From: Dactylonectria macrodidyma
Taxonomy: Eukaryota; Ascomycota; Sordariomycetes; Hypocreales; Nectriaceae
DNA: 64,000 nucleotides
Direction of reading: 5' to 3'
Assembly (NCBI GenBank): GCA_020744425.1
Contig: JAGMUV010000051.1
Coordinates: forward strand, 124,001 to 188,000
This document shows, in pieces, positions 39,712-49,808 of the stretch (position 1 is the first letter of the stretch; each line of letters opens with the position of its first letter). A program made the position numbers and the translations under genes. Under the pieces are notes generated by a model. The model searched no databases, was not told the DNA's origin, and worked only from the letters and a program-made list of their open reading frames with translations.

Positions 39712-39914
39712 ATGTAATACAGTTGGTGTTTTTGCTGATATGTATTGATGGAGAATGTGACAGGGAAAAGATGACGTGTACAGGAGGAAAAATTGTTGTA
39801 TGACCTTGTATATGGAATATTCATCTTGCTTTAATTGAATATTCATGTAATTGGGGTTTTCAGGCATATGTAGATACGCTAGGGTGGCTCTAATGATGAA
39901 ATTTTTTGGAAAAG

Positions 39915-39949
39915 GGGTTTTGAGACAGTGAGCCCTACAGTCAACCGTA
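39915..39949 (-). repeat. right terminal inverted repeat, transposon copy 2
   Basis: Identical to 16151-16185, but followed by CCGCT, which does not match the left flank ACTTT. Confidence 0.93.
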
Positions 39950-41511
39950 CCGCTGAGCCGTGGAGACCCCACGCAGCCAACAAACGCCAATCGACGGGCG
40001 AGTCTTCAGACTTCGCTGTGCCTAGCCGCGGCAGCATTCCCGGAAGTGCGACAGTGTGAATGTGGCCAAGCCGGAGCAGAATTCGATGGATGGCCCACAA
40101 AGACCCAAAAGTAGCCAAAATGTAGCATATCTCATTGTAAGCGATCATGGTCAATTAAAGGTCCAATAGATACAGTACAAGACGTAAGGCGAAGAGATCA
40201 AAATCAGTCAGCCCCAATCTCAGAGGTAAATATACGGTATCAAGGTCATGGCTACGAACGACCAAAATAGACTGTTTTTCCAGCGAACGGAGAGAGAGAA
40301 AAGTGGAAGCCTATTGGGGCGAACGGATTGGGTGGTCGCGAATCGCAGTCCCAGCACGGCGGCTGCTTTTAGACAAGTAGGCCGAAGGTCGTTTTTAGGC
40401 CGTCGTCTGAAAAGAGGATACCCCGCCGCCGAAGTCCAATTTACACCACCCCACAAGATACCTAGTCGCACCACTCTCCTTTCCGCCTCATTGTCAAGTG
40501 TCCTAAATGGCCGGCGATTCACCTATATATATGTACCAACTCGGGGGCTTGGTCCCTAACATTCGCTGTGTCTCCTCAGAGTGTATTCAAGGATGAATGT
40601 GAGTTCGTCGTGATTTCGAATTGAAGGCATGTCAGATGACTTCTCACGAGTTTGACCAGGTGAATGATGGAAGCAGTGATAATCAACAACAAGCGAGGCC
40701 TTATCTTGATTTCCTTGTACTGCAGTCAAGGGTAGGAGCGACAAAAGCCTTTGGCTTCTCAGGAGTACACACTCCTCGCTCAGTTCCTCCTGGTGATTGA
40801 GGCTGGAGAGAGTGCCATCCAGCTCACTCACGACAAGGGTAAGGACTTGTGCTTACCCCTTGGCGCGTTTGGGGAAGAGGGTGAGGGAATCACTTGCTTT
40901 ATCTTCAAGCAGCATACGCCTTGTATTCTTTCACTCTCACCAGTCAAGGCTTCGGATCAAGTCATACGAGGTTTGAAAAATATTTACTTGTGCTTGGGAG
41001 GGATCTACTTAGGTTGACCTTATGACTTCCTGGATGCCTTTGCATATCCCGTATTTTTTCTTCTGTTTCCTTTGATAGTTGGAAAAGGAAACTATCCTCT
41101 AGGCCCTCTTATACGGCATCTCAGCTTTCATTGCCACCATTTGCGAAAGCGAGACGAGAGACGTAACCAAGAGGCCACTCCTTTCTCTCAGTAAGCGGCC
41201 AAGTGCCATGACTCGGAACAATTAGACTTCTTAGAGGGCAATCCACCATCCATAATCTCATTTCGCACGCAACAAGACAAAAAGACTATAGGGCATCTTA
41301 CCAAGTCCTGGCATCTTTGATGCCGGGGCGGCTGGCTTCGCTCATTAGTCTTCTGCAACCTTACAGATCCGAGCATCGAGATGCAAAACCACGCGAGTAA
41401 GTAAAATACACCAAGTTCCCCTGAAAAGCCCCGAATAGGGGAGGTTCAAATCTATCGTTGTGGCATTCTCTTCGTAACCGAAAAGTCTCACCATTAAATC
41501 AGAGATGCTGT
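39950..41511. other. no gene seen
   Basis: Only short unsupported frames. Composition is unremarkable, and no inverted or direct repeats shared with other parts of the window were noticed. Confidence 0.45.
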
Positions 41512-41943
41512 TCAAACTTGTCCGTCTTCCTGTGAGTCTTCCAACATTGCCAGGTGACAGAACTCATGACCAGGCCGTCTCCGTTCGAGAATCTCGGTGG
41601 AAACCCCCGATGCAGGTACGTAGCCGGATTTGCGAGGCCGATCGGCCTCGTACTTCAAGAAGCTCTCATGGACGGTCCCGTTAGGACGGGGCAGGATCAT
41701 GTACTTGCGTCGTAGAGTAAGCTCCGGGAAACGCAAACAGCTTGCCTCCATGTCATGTAGGAAGGTCGTTGGATCGATAAGGAGCTGCAGACCACCCAGG
41801 CTTCCAGATGATAAGCCATTCTTCTAGAGCAATTCCTTGTCATAGAGATCGAGGAAGAGATCGTCGTCTTCGCCCTGACCGCAAAGCCGCAGGCCCTCCG
41901 AGGAGGCGCGTAACTTGTAATTCTCCTTCTCAATGGCGGAAAC
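41512..41943 (-). pseudogene. gene remnant cut by the second pogo insertion
   Basis: One minus-strand frame can be followed from the pogo boundary (41943) to the stop at 41512, with a single TAG at about 41826: AIEKENYKLRASSEGLRLCG before it, then KNGLSSGSLGGLQLLID and TLRRKYMILPRPNGTVHESF after it. The charged start could be a coiled coil. The family is not recognised. It may be the 3' part of a gene whose 5' part was on the other side of the transposon, but no matching exon was found beyond 44162. Confidence 0.3.
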
Positions 41944-41945
41944 TA

Positions 41946-44160
41946 CCATGCACAACCACTCTTTCGCCAACCCCACTCTTTCGCCACGCAAAAAAAAAAA
42001 GCACCACCAAAACTCGTCAAATTCACTTATACGAAAGTTGGCCAAAATAAATAGCTACCTAAAAGAAGTTACCTCTATTGATTATAGAAATGATTGGAGG
42101 TAATTGTTTTGACTCTGTAAGGCTGTGCGGGGTATGCGATATATGCAGGCCGTGCTATTGAAGTATGGTCAGTTCAGTCACCAAGCTCCTCACCGCTCTT
42201 TCTCGTGTTTTTTTGGTCTTTGTCTTTGACAACGACAAAAAATTGCCTATCTCGCGGCTTCGATGGGAATATACAGAGGACGACATGGCTGAGGCAATAT
42301 TGGATATTACTGATAATGGCTTTTTACCCTCCCAAGCGGCTCAGAGACGGGGAGTGCCCCGAAGGACTCTAATCGACAGACTTAACGGCCGGGGAGCCGT
42401 GAAAGAGCAGATTCACCCTCGCCGACGTTTGTCCAAGAATCAAGAGGACAGGTTAGCTTTCTGGATGCTCCGTCAGGAATCCTTGGGCTATGCTCCGTCC
42501 CACAATCAGATCCGCGCTTGCGTCATGGGCCTGTTGAGACAGCAGGACGAACATCCCGAGTTAGGACGCAATTGGGTGACCAGATTTATCGAGCGCCGCA
42601 CAGACCTGAAGACCAAGATGGGTAGACGCCAAGAAGCCAAAAGGTTCGACTCTTTCACGCCTAAGGCAGTTCATTGGTACTTTGATATCAGGGAGGGCCA
42701 GTATGGCTGGATCAAGCCTGAAAACACCGTTAACGTTGACGAAGGGGGTATTATGACTGGTTTCGGCAAGTATCTATCTGTATATCTTGTCAGTGCTTGA
42801 AATTGACCGACTAATCCTTTTTATTTAGGTTTAGATAGCCTGGTTGTTGGAAGCGCGGACCCAAAGCGGAACGCATTTCTCAAGGGACCACACACTCGAA
42901 ATTGGACTTCATTTATCGAAGCTGTCACTGCTGACGGCCGCGCCTTAATCCCTGGCATAATCTTCAAGGGGAAGGAACTCCAGAAACAGTGGTTTCTTGA
43001 GGAATTCAAGCAGATAGCAGACTGGTATTATATAACTTCGCCTAAGGGGTGGACTGACGACCATATTGGCGTTGAATGGCTTGAAAGAGTCTATCTGCCC
43101 CAGACCATGCCTGCCGACGACTCTGACGCGAGGCTGATCATTTTAGATGGTCATGGGAGTCATGCAACGGTATGTTCTTCATTTTCTTCAGCTCAAGATC
43201 ACTACTGAGTGACGGAAGGATGAATGGATGGCCACGTGCTTTTTGAACAACGTTTATTGTTGCTATCTGCCAGCACACTGCTCTCATGGGCTCCAGCCGT
43301 TGGACAATGGAGTATTCAATGCCTCCAAAGCCGCATATCGACGAGAGTTGGAAAAGTTCGCTTCATTGACTGATTCCACTCCAATGGACAAGGTTAATTT
43401 CATCAGGGCCTACGCAAAGGCTCGTCGAGTTGGAATGACCGAGAAGAACATACTCTCTGGCTGGAGGGTTACTGGGAATTGGCCGATCTCACGTGCCAAA
43501 GCGCTGCGGCACCCAGAAATCCAAGAAGATAGGCCAAATGGCAGCCCAAGAGCGACTCCCGAACCCAGGCCGTATCTTGACTCGGACGATACACCACAGA
43601 CGAGCCGTCAAATTCGTGATCTTGGGCTGAACAAAACACCAAAGACACGAAGACGGTACAACGTAATAGCCAAGGGCTTTGAGGCTCAACAGCAGACAGT
43701 AGCGGCGCATACTGTGAGGATTGCTAGCCTAGAGGAGGAATTGGCTCGCCTGAAGAGAGGGAAGAAGAGGAAGGCGGTGCCGAATCCTAACAAACGTTTT
43801 ATGACTCTTGGTGAGACTCTAGCTGGTGGAGAAGCCATACCAGAAGGGGAGACTGAAAATATGCCTGCTGTGGTGGAATGTGGCTGGTCAGGCGAGCAGG
43901 AGTCAGAATCGGAGGCTGCCTCGGTCATTGAGGTCAGAGCGGAAACCATACCCCATCAACCAACCACGCGATCAGGGCGGCTTATCAAAAGACCCGGGAT
44001 TCAATAGAGAGATTCAATTATTATTTATAAGACGAAAATTTTTGCGCATATCTCTCATTTTGGTCAAGTTCTGTGTAAGTAAAGTTGTTGATTTTTGGTG
44101 GTGCTTTTTTTTTTTTGCGTGGCGAAAGAGTGGGGTTGGCGAAAGAGTGGTTGTGCATGG
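41946..44160 (+). mobile_element. pogo-like Tc1/mariner transposon, copy 2
   Basis: 2215 bp, flanked by TA (41944-41945, 44161-44162), with long inverted repeats starting CCATGCACAACCACTC. Same family as 2017-4229, opposite orientation. The A-run in the left repeat and the T-run in the right are conserved. Confidence 0.9.
42165..44007 (+). CDS. pogo-like transposase (copy 2)
   Basis: Exons 42165-42765, 42829-43169 and 43219-44007 (1731 nt, 576 aa) without stops. Intron 1 (42766-42828) begins GCAAGT and ends TTTAG: a GC-AG intron shared with copy 1. Intron 2 is GTATGT...GGAAG (43170-43218). N-terminal psq/CENP-B helix-turn-helix, DDE_1 core with VNVDEGG, LIILDGHGSHAT and HGLQPLDNG, C-terminal basic coiled region (LEEELARLKRGKKRKA). 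The ATG that starts copy 1 is TTG here (42243), so translation would have to use an upstream ATG at 42165 that adds 26 residues. That is the only visible defect. Confidence 0.8.
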
Positions 44161-44162
44161 TA

Positions 44163-44593
44163 TCCAAATGTCATGCGTCCCTATCAATTCCCTCTTACAA
44201 ATATGTCAGATAAACCGTTACACCAAAAACGTAGCGCCGCTACTGATGTTACAGCTTCTCTTATCAATTGGGTATATGTGCTACAATCTAACAAAATAGA
44301 TACACAATAGCCAGCAGATTTAGCCAATAAAAGCTGAGGACGTCACGATATACCCATAAACAACTGAACCTACGAATCAAGCTCTGCTAGATAATTGAGA
44401 ATCAAATTAATCTATATGAGTTGAAGCATAGATTAGTAGCTTGGTCCTTGACACGGGTTTTGCTGATCACAAAACTGAAAATCCAGTTTGCATGCTGGTT
44501 GTGGCAACGACAAAAGGCCCGAGGGTATATCAAGAGAGAACGGTCTCCAGCTAAGCCTACTTGGCCCTAGAGCAGCAGTACCATGAATCAATT
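44163..44593. other. no gene seen
   Basis: Intergenic sequence between the pogo element and the stop codon of the hydrolase gene. Nothing recognised. Confidence 0.5.
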
Positions 44594-45623
44594 TCAACCT
44601 TTCAAGAACAGCTCGAGTTGCTTTGCGTAGGCCAACGGGAACTGGAAAACATGACCATGGCCTGAGTCAGGATAAAGATGCAACTGCGCGTTGGCCAATT
44701 GCTGCTGGAGAACGAAGCTGTTGGGCGTTCCCATCAAGACGTCGTCTTTCCCGTTGCTCACCAACACCGGTCTGGTAATATCGCTGAGTCGATCATATAG
44801 CTGTGAGTCCGAGGCGAAACTCGTTATGGCTGTCAACTGTGCTCCGACCCCAGCTCCAACGAGGAATTCTTTTCTCTCTTCGCCTTTGACCTGGCGTTCA
44901 AAGATCCTATGCCACCATTGGCGGCCGGCAGCTCTGCTGGTCTCTGACGGAAAGAAGAAGATGCCAAGCATGTAGTCTTCGGTGGGTTGGTCGCCAGGTC
45001 CTCCACCTGGACCCGAAGCAGCGTCTGGTGCAGTCTGGACGACGCCCGGCCCGTAACCAGGGCGGATGCCCCCCAGAACCAGCTTGTTCAGCACCTGGGG
45101 ATACGCCATGGCGATGTATTGTGCGACCATCCCCCCCATAGAGAAGCCAAAAATATCAGCCTTGGGAACTTTGATCGCAGCGAGGAAATCCACAGTTGTT
45201 GCAGCCATGGCCTGGATAGAGTCAGGAACGGTGCCTTCGCTATGGCCAATACCGGCGTTGTCGAACAGTATCACCTCCCGGTTATGTGCGATGGCATTGA
45301 TGAGTAAAGGATCGAGAACGTCCATGCTGCCGCGGAAGTGGGTTATGAAGAGGAGAGGGATTTTGCTGGGACGTCCAAAGTGCCGATAAGCAAGTTGAGT
45401 GCCATTAACGGCGATGAACTTGGTAGGGGCGACTTGAGCTAGATGCCGTGGCTCCTGGTCACACCCGGCACTTGGGGCGGTGGTAGGAGGTTGGTGCCGC
45501 TCTGAAAGACTGCTAAGAAAAGGTCAGCACATCTGGGAATCCCCATGAGATTTGTTTGACGTACCCTGGGGTCACCATAGCTGTAGCTACCACGGCAAAA
45601 AGAAACGCCGCGAACAGTTTCAT
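44594..45623 (-). CDS. secreted alpha/beta hydrolase
   Basis: Two exons, 45623-45565 and 45512-44594, joined over a 52-nt intron (GTACGT...TCTTAG), 325 aa. The first exon encodes a signal peptide (MKLFAAFLFAVVATAMVTPG). The fold signature is ILFDNAGIGHS, then the nucleophile elbow GFSMGGM (Ser), an acid residue in NGKDDVLM and the His in DSGHGHVFQFP. The sequence resembles the esterase/haloperoxidase-like branch of the superfamily. The substrate cannot be told. A CATCAGTAAT motif lies 476 bp upstream of the start, as in two nearby oxidoreductase genes, so it may be co-expressed with them. Confidence 0.85.
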
Positions 45624-46588
45624 ATGATTCGTCGAATGGGGCTGCGCTGGTCGTTAGACGTTCTGCTTTTCTGACTGGAACGTTTCGATATTGGCCAGAA
45701 GATTATGTCTTATACTGGGGAGATCGCGGGTCCTTATATAGTCGCTCACGGCTCTCTTATAGCATAACCGCATCGATTTAACCATTTGACACCGGCTGAC
45801 GGACATTGGTAAGTGCTCATTACATTTCCAATGGCGGGCCATTGAGCCCTCTCTGCGGAAATGGCAGATGCCGCGTGGGCCACCAAACATGTAGTTATAT
45901 TAATGCCCCATCCCATATTTGGACTGGCCGACGCTAGTGGGATGGCTAGTACGCCAAGCAGAAGGGCCATATCCCTGTCTTTAGTCATCTGGTGTTTTCC
46001 CAAGTCAATTCTAAGCTTCAACCAGTCCTCGTTTTGAAATTTGCCTCCGCAGGGATGTCGCGTATACTAAATTGGCCCGTCTCGATGGTGCGGAGTCTCA
46101 TCAGTAATGCGGATGAACAGAAGTGCCGGGGGCGTGGGGCAGTTCGGCGTCCTCAGCATGACTGACAAAGCAATTAAGGTGAATCGACAACGTTCACTAA
46201 TCGTAGCTTAGCCTCGGTCTGATACCCGGGGAAACATGACAATGGAAGTCATCGGTCAAGGCCTCGGAACAAAATGCCATTACAATATAGGAGTCAAATG
46301 CAAATAACGCATACAGTCCTCTAAGGGTGTCCGTCGTCGGTCGGTCGAGGCGGAATAAACATTCGCACATCCGTCTTGCCAAACACGTCCCTGTGCTGTC
46401 GGCTTTGATTAGAAGAGATGTCTGCCCATTCTTAACTTACTTGACTCATTCGTATATTCGTCGCCGATACCTAGGTCGAAATCTCCCGCTATGCCATTTA
46501 CAACGAGATCACTTACGACGAAAGGATTTCGAGGGACGCATGCCAGCTCTTGCTCATCTCTCCGGTCGCTAACAAAATCTCCATGCAG
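45624..46588. other. intergenic; promoter region of the hydrolase and 5' part of the complex I gene
   Basis: No independent gene. It should contain the first exon of the downstream NDUFS7-type gene: a branch-site-like CGCTAAC at about 46567 and a CAG at 46586-46588 mark the end of an intron, but the matching donor and start codon were not resolved. Confidence 0.4.
46099..46116. promoter_or_regulatory. half-site of shared promoter motif
   Basis: CATCAGTAATGCGGATGA, 476 bp upstream of the hydrolase start. Its reverse complement contains TTACTGATG, also found upstream of the NmrA-like and alcohol dehydrogenase genes. Similar to Yap-type bZIP sites (TTAC/GTAA cores). Confidence 0.45.
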
Positions 46589-47297
46589 CCAAACCCTCCA
46601 CCGCCCTCTTCCACCATGGCCGAGTGACCATAGCACGCATCTCAAGTACTTTGGTCAAGTTGCCGACAACCAGGCAGCAGCAATATGTTGTGGCAGGGAC
46701 GCCGTCCACATCCGTTCCCACGCAGCCAGCAAGGCGGGAATATCCTTTGCCTAGTCAAGAGGGGACAAAGGGCGTTCTGCAACATGCGTTGTATGCCATG
46801 GTACAATTCAACGGACGGCTTTTTCAACATTAACGATATCGTGCAGGACCACGATAGATCAAGTTACCAACTGGATCCGACTGGGTTCTTTCTGGCCCAT
46901 GACCTTCGGTCTCGCCTGCTGTGCCGTTGAAATGATGCACCTTTCCGCCCCCCGCTACGATCAAGACCGTCTTGGCATCATCTTCCGTGCCTCCCCCCGC
47001 CATTCCGACGTCATGATTGTCGCCGGTACTCTCACGAACAAGATGGCTCCAGCGTTACGGCAGGTCTACGATCAGATGCCTGAACCGCGGTGGGTCATCT
47101 CCATGGGTAGTTGCGCGAATGGTGGAGGATACTATCATTACAGCTACTCTGTTGTGAGGGGCTGCGACAGGATTGTGCCCGTGGATATCTATGTGCCGGG
47201 TTGTCCCCCGACGTCCGAGGCGTTAATGTATGGCATTTTTCAGTTGCAGAAGAAGATACGACGCGCAAAGACTAGTCGCATGTGGTACAGAAAGTAG
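46589..47297 (+). CDS. NADH:ubiquinone oxidoreductase 20-kDa (PSST/NDUFS7-type) subunit, divergent
   Basis: Exons 46589-46790 and 46847-47297, joined over a 56-nt intron (GTATGC...CGTGCAG) so that [18 protein letters not shown] is continuous. 216 aa are visible; the first coding exon is unresolved. The family carries cluster N2 and part of the quinone pocket of mitochondrial complex I. The ligands are all present: tandem Cys in [18 protein letters not shown] and [10 protein letters not shown]. The N-terminus ([20 protein letters not shown]) suits a mitochondrial targeting sequence. Several positions differ from the usual fungal protein ([12 protein letters not shown] where most have NWARQSSLWPM), suggesting a paralog rather than the housekeeping copy. 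Could still be the only copy in this genome. Confidence 0.85.
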
Positions 47298-48838
47298 GCT
47301 AACGTACTCCACTGGCGAGCGAAACACAACGAGTTTGGGCGAGGCCGCACGCAGAGGATTGTTAAGAAAGTGTTAGTACTCCATGACAACTTACTTAACA
47401 CCTTTGGCGTACACCCACGCCCCAAGGTTGTTAGCGTGTTTCACTCGCGCTTGTGAGTTTCACTCGCTGGTGGAATACGTTGGTGGAAATTGATTGCCCC
47501 CTTAGTCCGCATCACCAACCATTCAGGTCAAGTGTTAACGCCGGTAGTGTCAGCCAGCCCGACTCGAGATCTCAGAAGCCGTATAACTGGCGACTGATGC
47601 GGAATTCAGGACTGATTAAATTCCGCTAAGCCCGAGCATGGTACTTAAGTAGTAACTTCGTACATAACTGAGAGAGGGTAGAGGGTACTGTGACTGACAA
47701 AGTTGGGCCGGCCAAGAGGTACACCGACAATATAGACGCCGATGAACTCGGGAGAACCCGATCCGCCGGCGCTAGGCATCGTTTTCATCCGACGAATGCT
47801 TGCATACATCAGTAATTCGGCTGAATGTTTAGTCGATTCAGCTAACTCTCTTCTGCCCCTACGGTCGAACTTATATCCGGCAGTCCTTCGGCGTAATAGT
47901 ATTTTCCTTTGCCCAACACCTATTCAGTCGTCAGAAAAGGTCCCGAGAATGACATGTAAAATTTAGTGTTGGGTATCAGGACAAACCCCGCTTGACTGGC
48001 AACAAAGTGGGCATGCCACACCTCATTATAGACATATGTGCACAAGGTGTCATGGAAACCCAGCACCAGCACAAACCGGTCCATGATGATCATTGACGTT
48101 GCACCCCTCGAGATTTGTTGTAAATGTTGGGTTAGTATCTTCTACTTGGTGCTTACGCCTCCTTATTTTAATCTAACGCGGTGAGCGCTATCTCATCTAA
48201 AATAAATATCCCAGACCTGGATTTTCATGCCAACCATTTCTCCCTTAATGTCAACCAACTCTACCCCCCTGGCGTTCATTACGTGACGACATTCGGTCGC
48301 CTCCTAAAGCGCAATGCGGAAATCAGTACATGGTGATGGCGGGCTGACATTGCACCGCTCCCGAAATGCTTGACATTCAATGACTGATGACCATCAGTAA
48401 TCGGGACAATGACGTGTGCCAAAGACAGTCCAAACCAAGTGAAGAGCCACAGCTTAGACTCAGGTATCCCCATACTGGTTCCAGCATATTACTGATGGGT
48501 ACCACAATGCGGTATGATTTATCAGCCAGTTGGGCGAAACAATACCCGACACAGAGTTTGCTACACCAAGCTGCACTGTTGCGGAGGCGAAAGCCCGATC
48601 GCCAATCATCTGAGGTAAAACAATGAGATGATTTTAGGTTTGGAATCTTCAGAATGAGTAAGCCCGTAAACGAAAATGTGGGCCTGCATCTGGATGTGTC
48701 TTTGGAGTTGACGTCGTTCATGCTACTACTTGACCGTTCTGCTCCGCCGCTTCACGTTGAACCATGGTCCCCAAAGTCCCAGCCGTTTACTGCTGTTCTA
48801 CTACTATCAGGATATTACTTCAGCGTCGCTCATAAAAG
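47298..48838. other. intergenic; promoter of the NmrA-like gene at its right end
   Basis: No gene recognised between the complex I subunit and the NmrA-like gene. From about 48375 on it carries the shared promoter block described separately. Confidence 0.5.
48378..48535. promoter_or_regulatory. shared promoter block upstream of NmrA-like gene
   Basis: Inverted repeat TGACTGATGACCATCAGTAA (48381-48400) followed by TCGGGACAA and GTGCCAA, then TTACTGATG (48489-48497) and ATGATTTATCAGCC (48514-48527). The same words in the same order precede the alcohol dehydrogenase gene. The repeat ends 439 bp before the start codon. Its half-sites (TGAC/TTAC) fit bZIP-type binding. Confidence 0.6.
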
Positions 48839-49808
48839 ATGACTGGATTTACTCGTGTTGCTCACGTCGGCGTATGTTTCTTCCTTCACAATTGCGAGAT
48901 GTAGATAACTGACATGCAAATAGGCCGGTGGCAGTCTCGGTGCGGTTGTCCTGAAGGAACTGGTTGATGCCGGCTTGGACGTGACCGTCCTCGTCCGCAC
49001 TGCCGGCAATCTTCCTGCCAATTATTCTTCCAAGGTCAAGGAGGTTGTCGTCGACTACAACTCTGAATCTTCCCTGGCGGATGCCCTCTGTGGCCAGGAG
49101 GCCGTTGTGAGCACCATGGGGTCTCTGGCTGTTGGGGGCCAGGAGAAAGTTATCAAGGCGGCCATTTCCGCCGGCGTCAAACGCTTCATCCCCTCCGAGT
49201 TTGGCGCCGATCTAAAGCAACCCTCTGTCCGATCCTTTCCCACGTACGGCGACAAGGTCAAAATCGAAGACATGCTTGAGCAGGAGGCTCGGAAGACAGA
49301 CCTCTCCTATACCATTGTTTACAACAACCTGTTTCTTGACTGGGGTCTGCAGGCTGGCTTTCTCGCTGATCTGGCCGGAAAGAAAGCCACTCTGTATGCT
49401 GGCGGCTTGTTCCCAGTCAGCATGACGCGACTGTCTACCGTCGGCAAAGGGGTCGTCGGTGTTCTCAAGAATCCCGAGCAGACCAAGAACCAACACATGA
49501 GAATCCACGACGGCCGCTTGTCCATGAAGGACCTCGTCGAAGCGGTTCAGGAAGTTACTGGTGCTGAGGGATGGACGATCACAGAGGAGAATCCAGCTGA
49601 CGCAGTAGCCAAGTCAAACAAGGCCTTGTCTCAGGGCATATTTGAGGATTGGGTTTTCTTGGGTTACATAAGTGTGGCATCCCAGACTGAGGAGCATGGG
49701 CCGGGCTTTGAAGTGGTTCAAAACGAGCTGCTGGGCTTGAAGGAGCATTCCACGGATGAGATGAAGAGCCTGGCGAAGGAAATCGCCAAGAGCATCCTGT
49801 CAAAGTAA
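48839..49808 (+). CDS. NmrA-like / isoflavone reductase-like NAD(P)-binding protein
   Basis: Exon 1 48839-48871 (MTGFTRVAHVG) and exon 2 48924-49808, 52-nt intron (GTATGT...AATAG), 305 aa, a normal length for the family. The splice creates the dinucleotide-binding motif HVGAGGSLGA at the N-terminus. VTVLVRT ends the second strand; KRFIPSEFGAD and the Lys in YGDKVKIED match the isoflavone-reductase/NmrA group of atypical short-chain reductases. It probably reduces, or senses, with NADPH in the cytosol; the substrate is unknown. It shares a promoter block with the alcohol dehydrogenase 1 kb downstream. Confidence 0.88.

Larger units (their letters stand above)
16404..39949 (+). mobile_element. 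four-gene DDE transposon, copy 2, expanded by nested insertions
   Basis: The same 35-bp inverted repeats close both ends (16404-16438, 39915-39949), with genes A, B, C and D in the same order as copy 1. The 23.5 kb length is explained by insertions: a solo LTR in A, a 299-bp LTR-like repeat, a TA-flanked element holding a Copia (itself holding a pogo-SAP element), and a Gypsy in the intron of B. Removing them leaves about 5.55 kb, close to copy 1 without its Helitron, allowing for a 295-bp deletion in A. The flanks do not match (ACTTT at the left, CCGCT at the right), so there is no target duplication. Confidence 0.85.

Noticed and set aside
46491..46754. Frame MPFTTRSLTTKGFRGTHASS as the N-terminus of the complex I subunit
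   Set aside because: It looks like a targeting sequence but is in a different frame from the conserved part, and no valid splice joins them; the CTAAC branch and CAG at 46588 suggest this region is intron.
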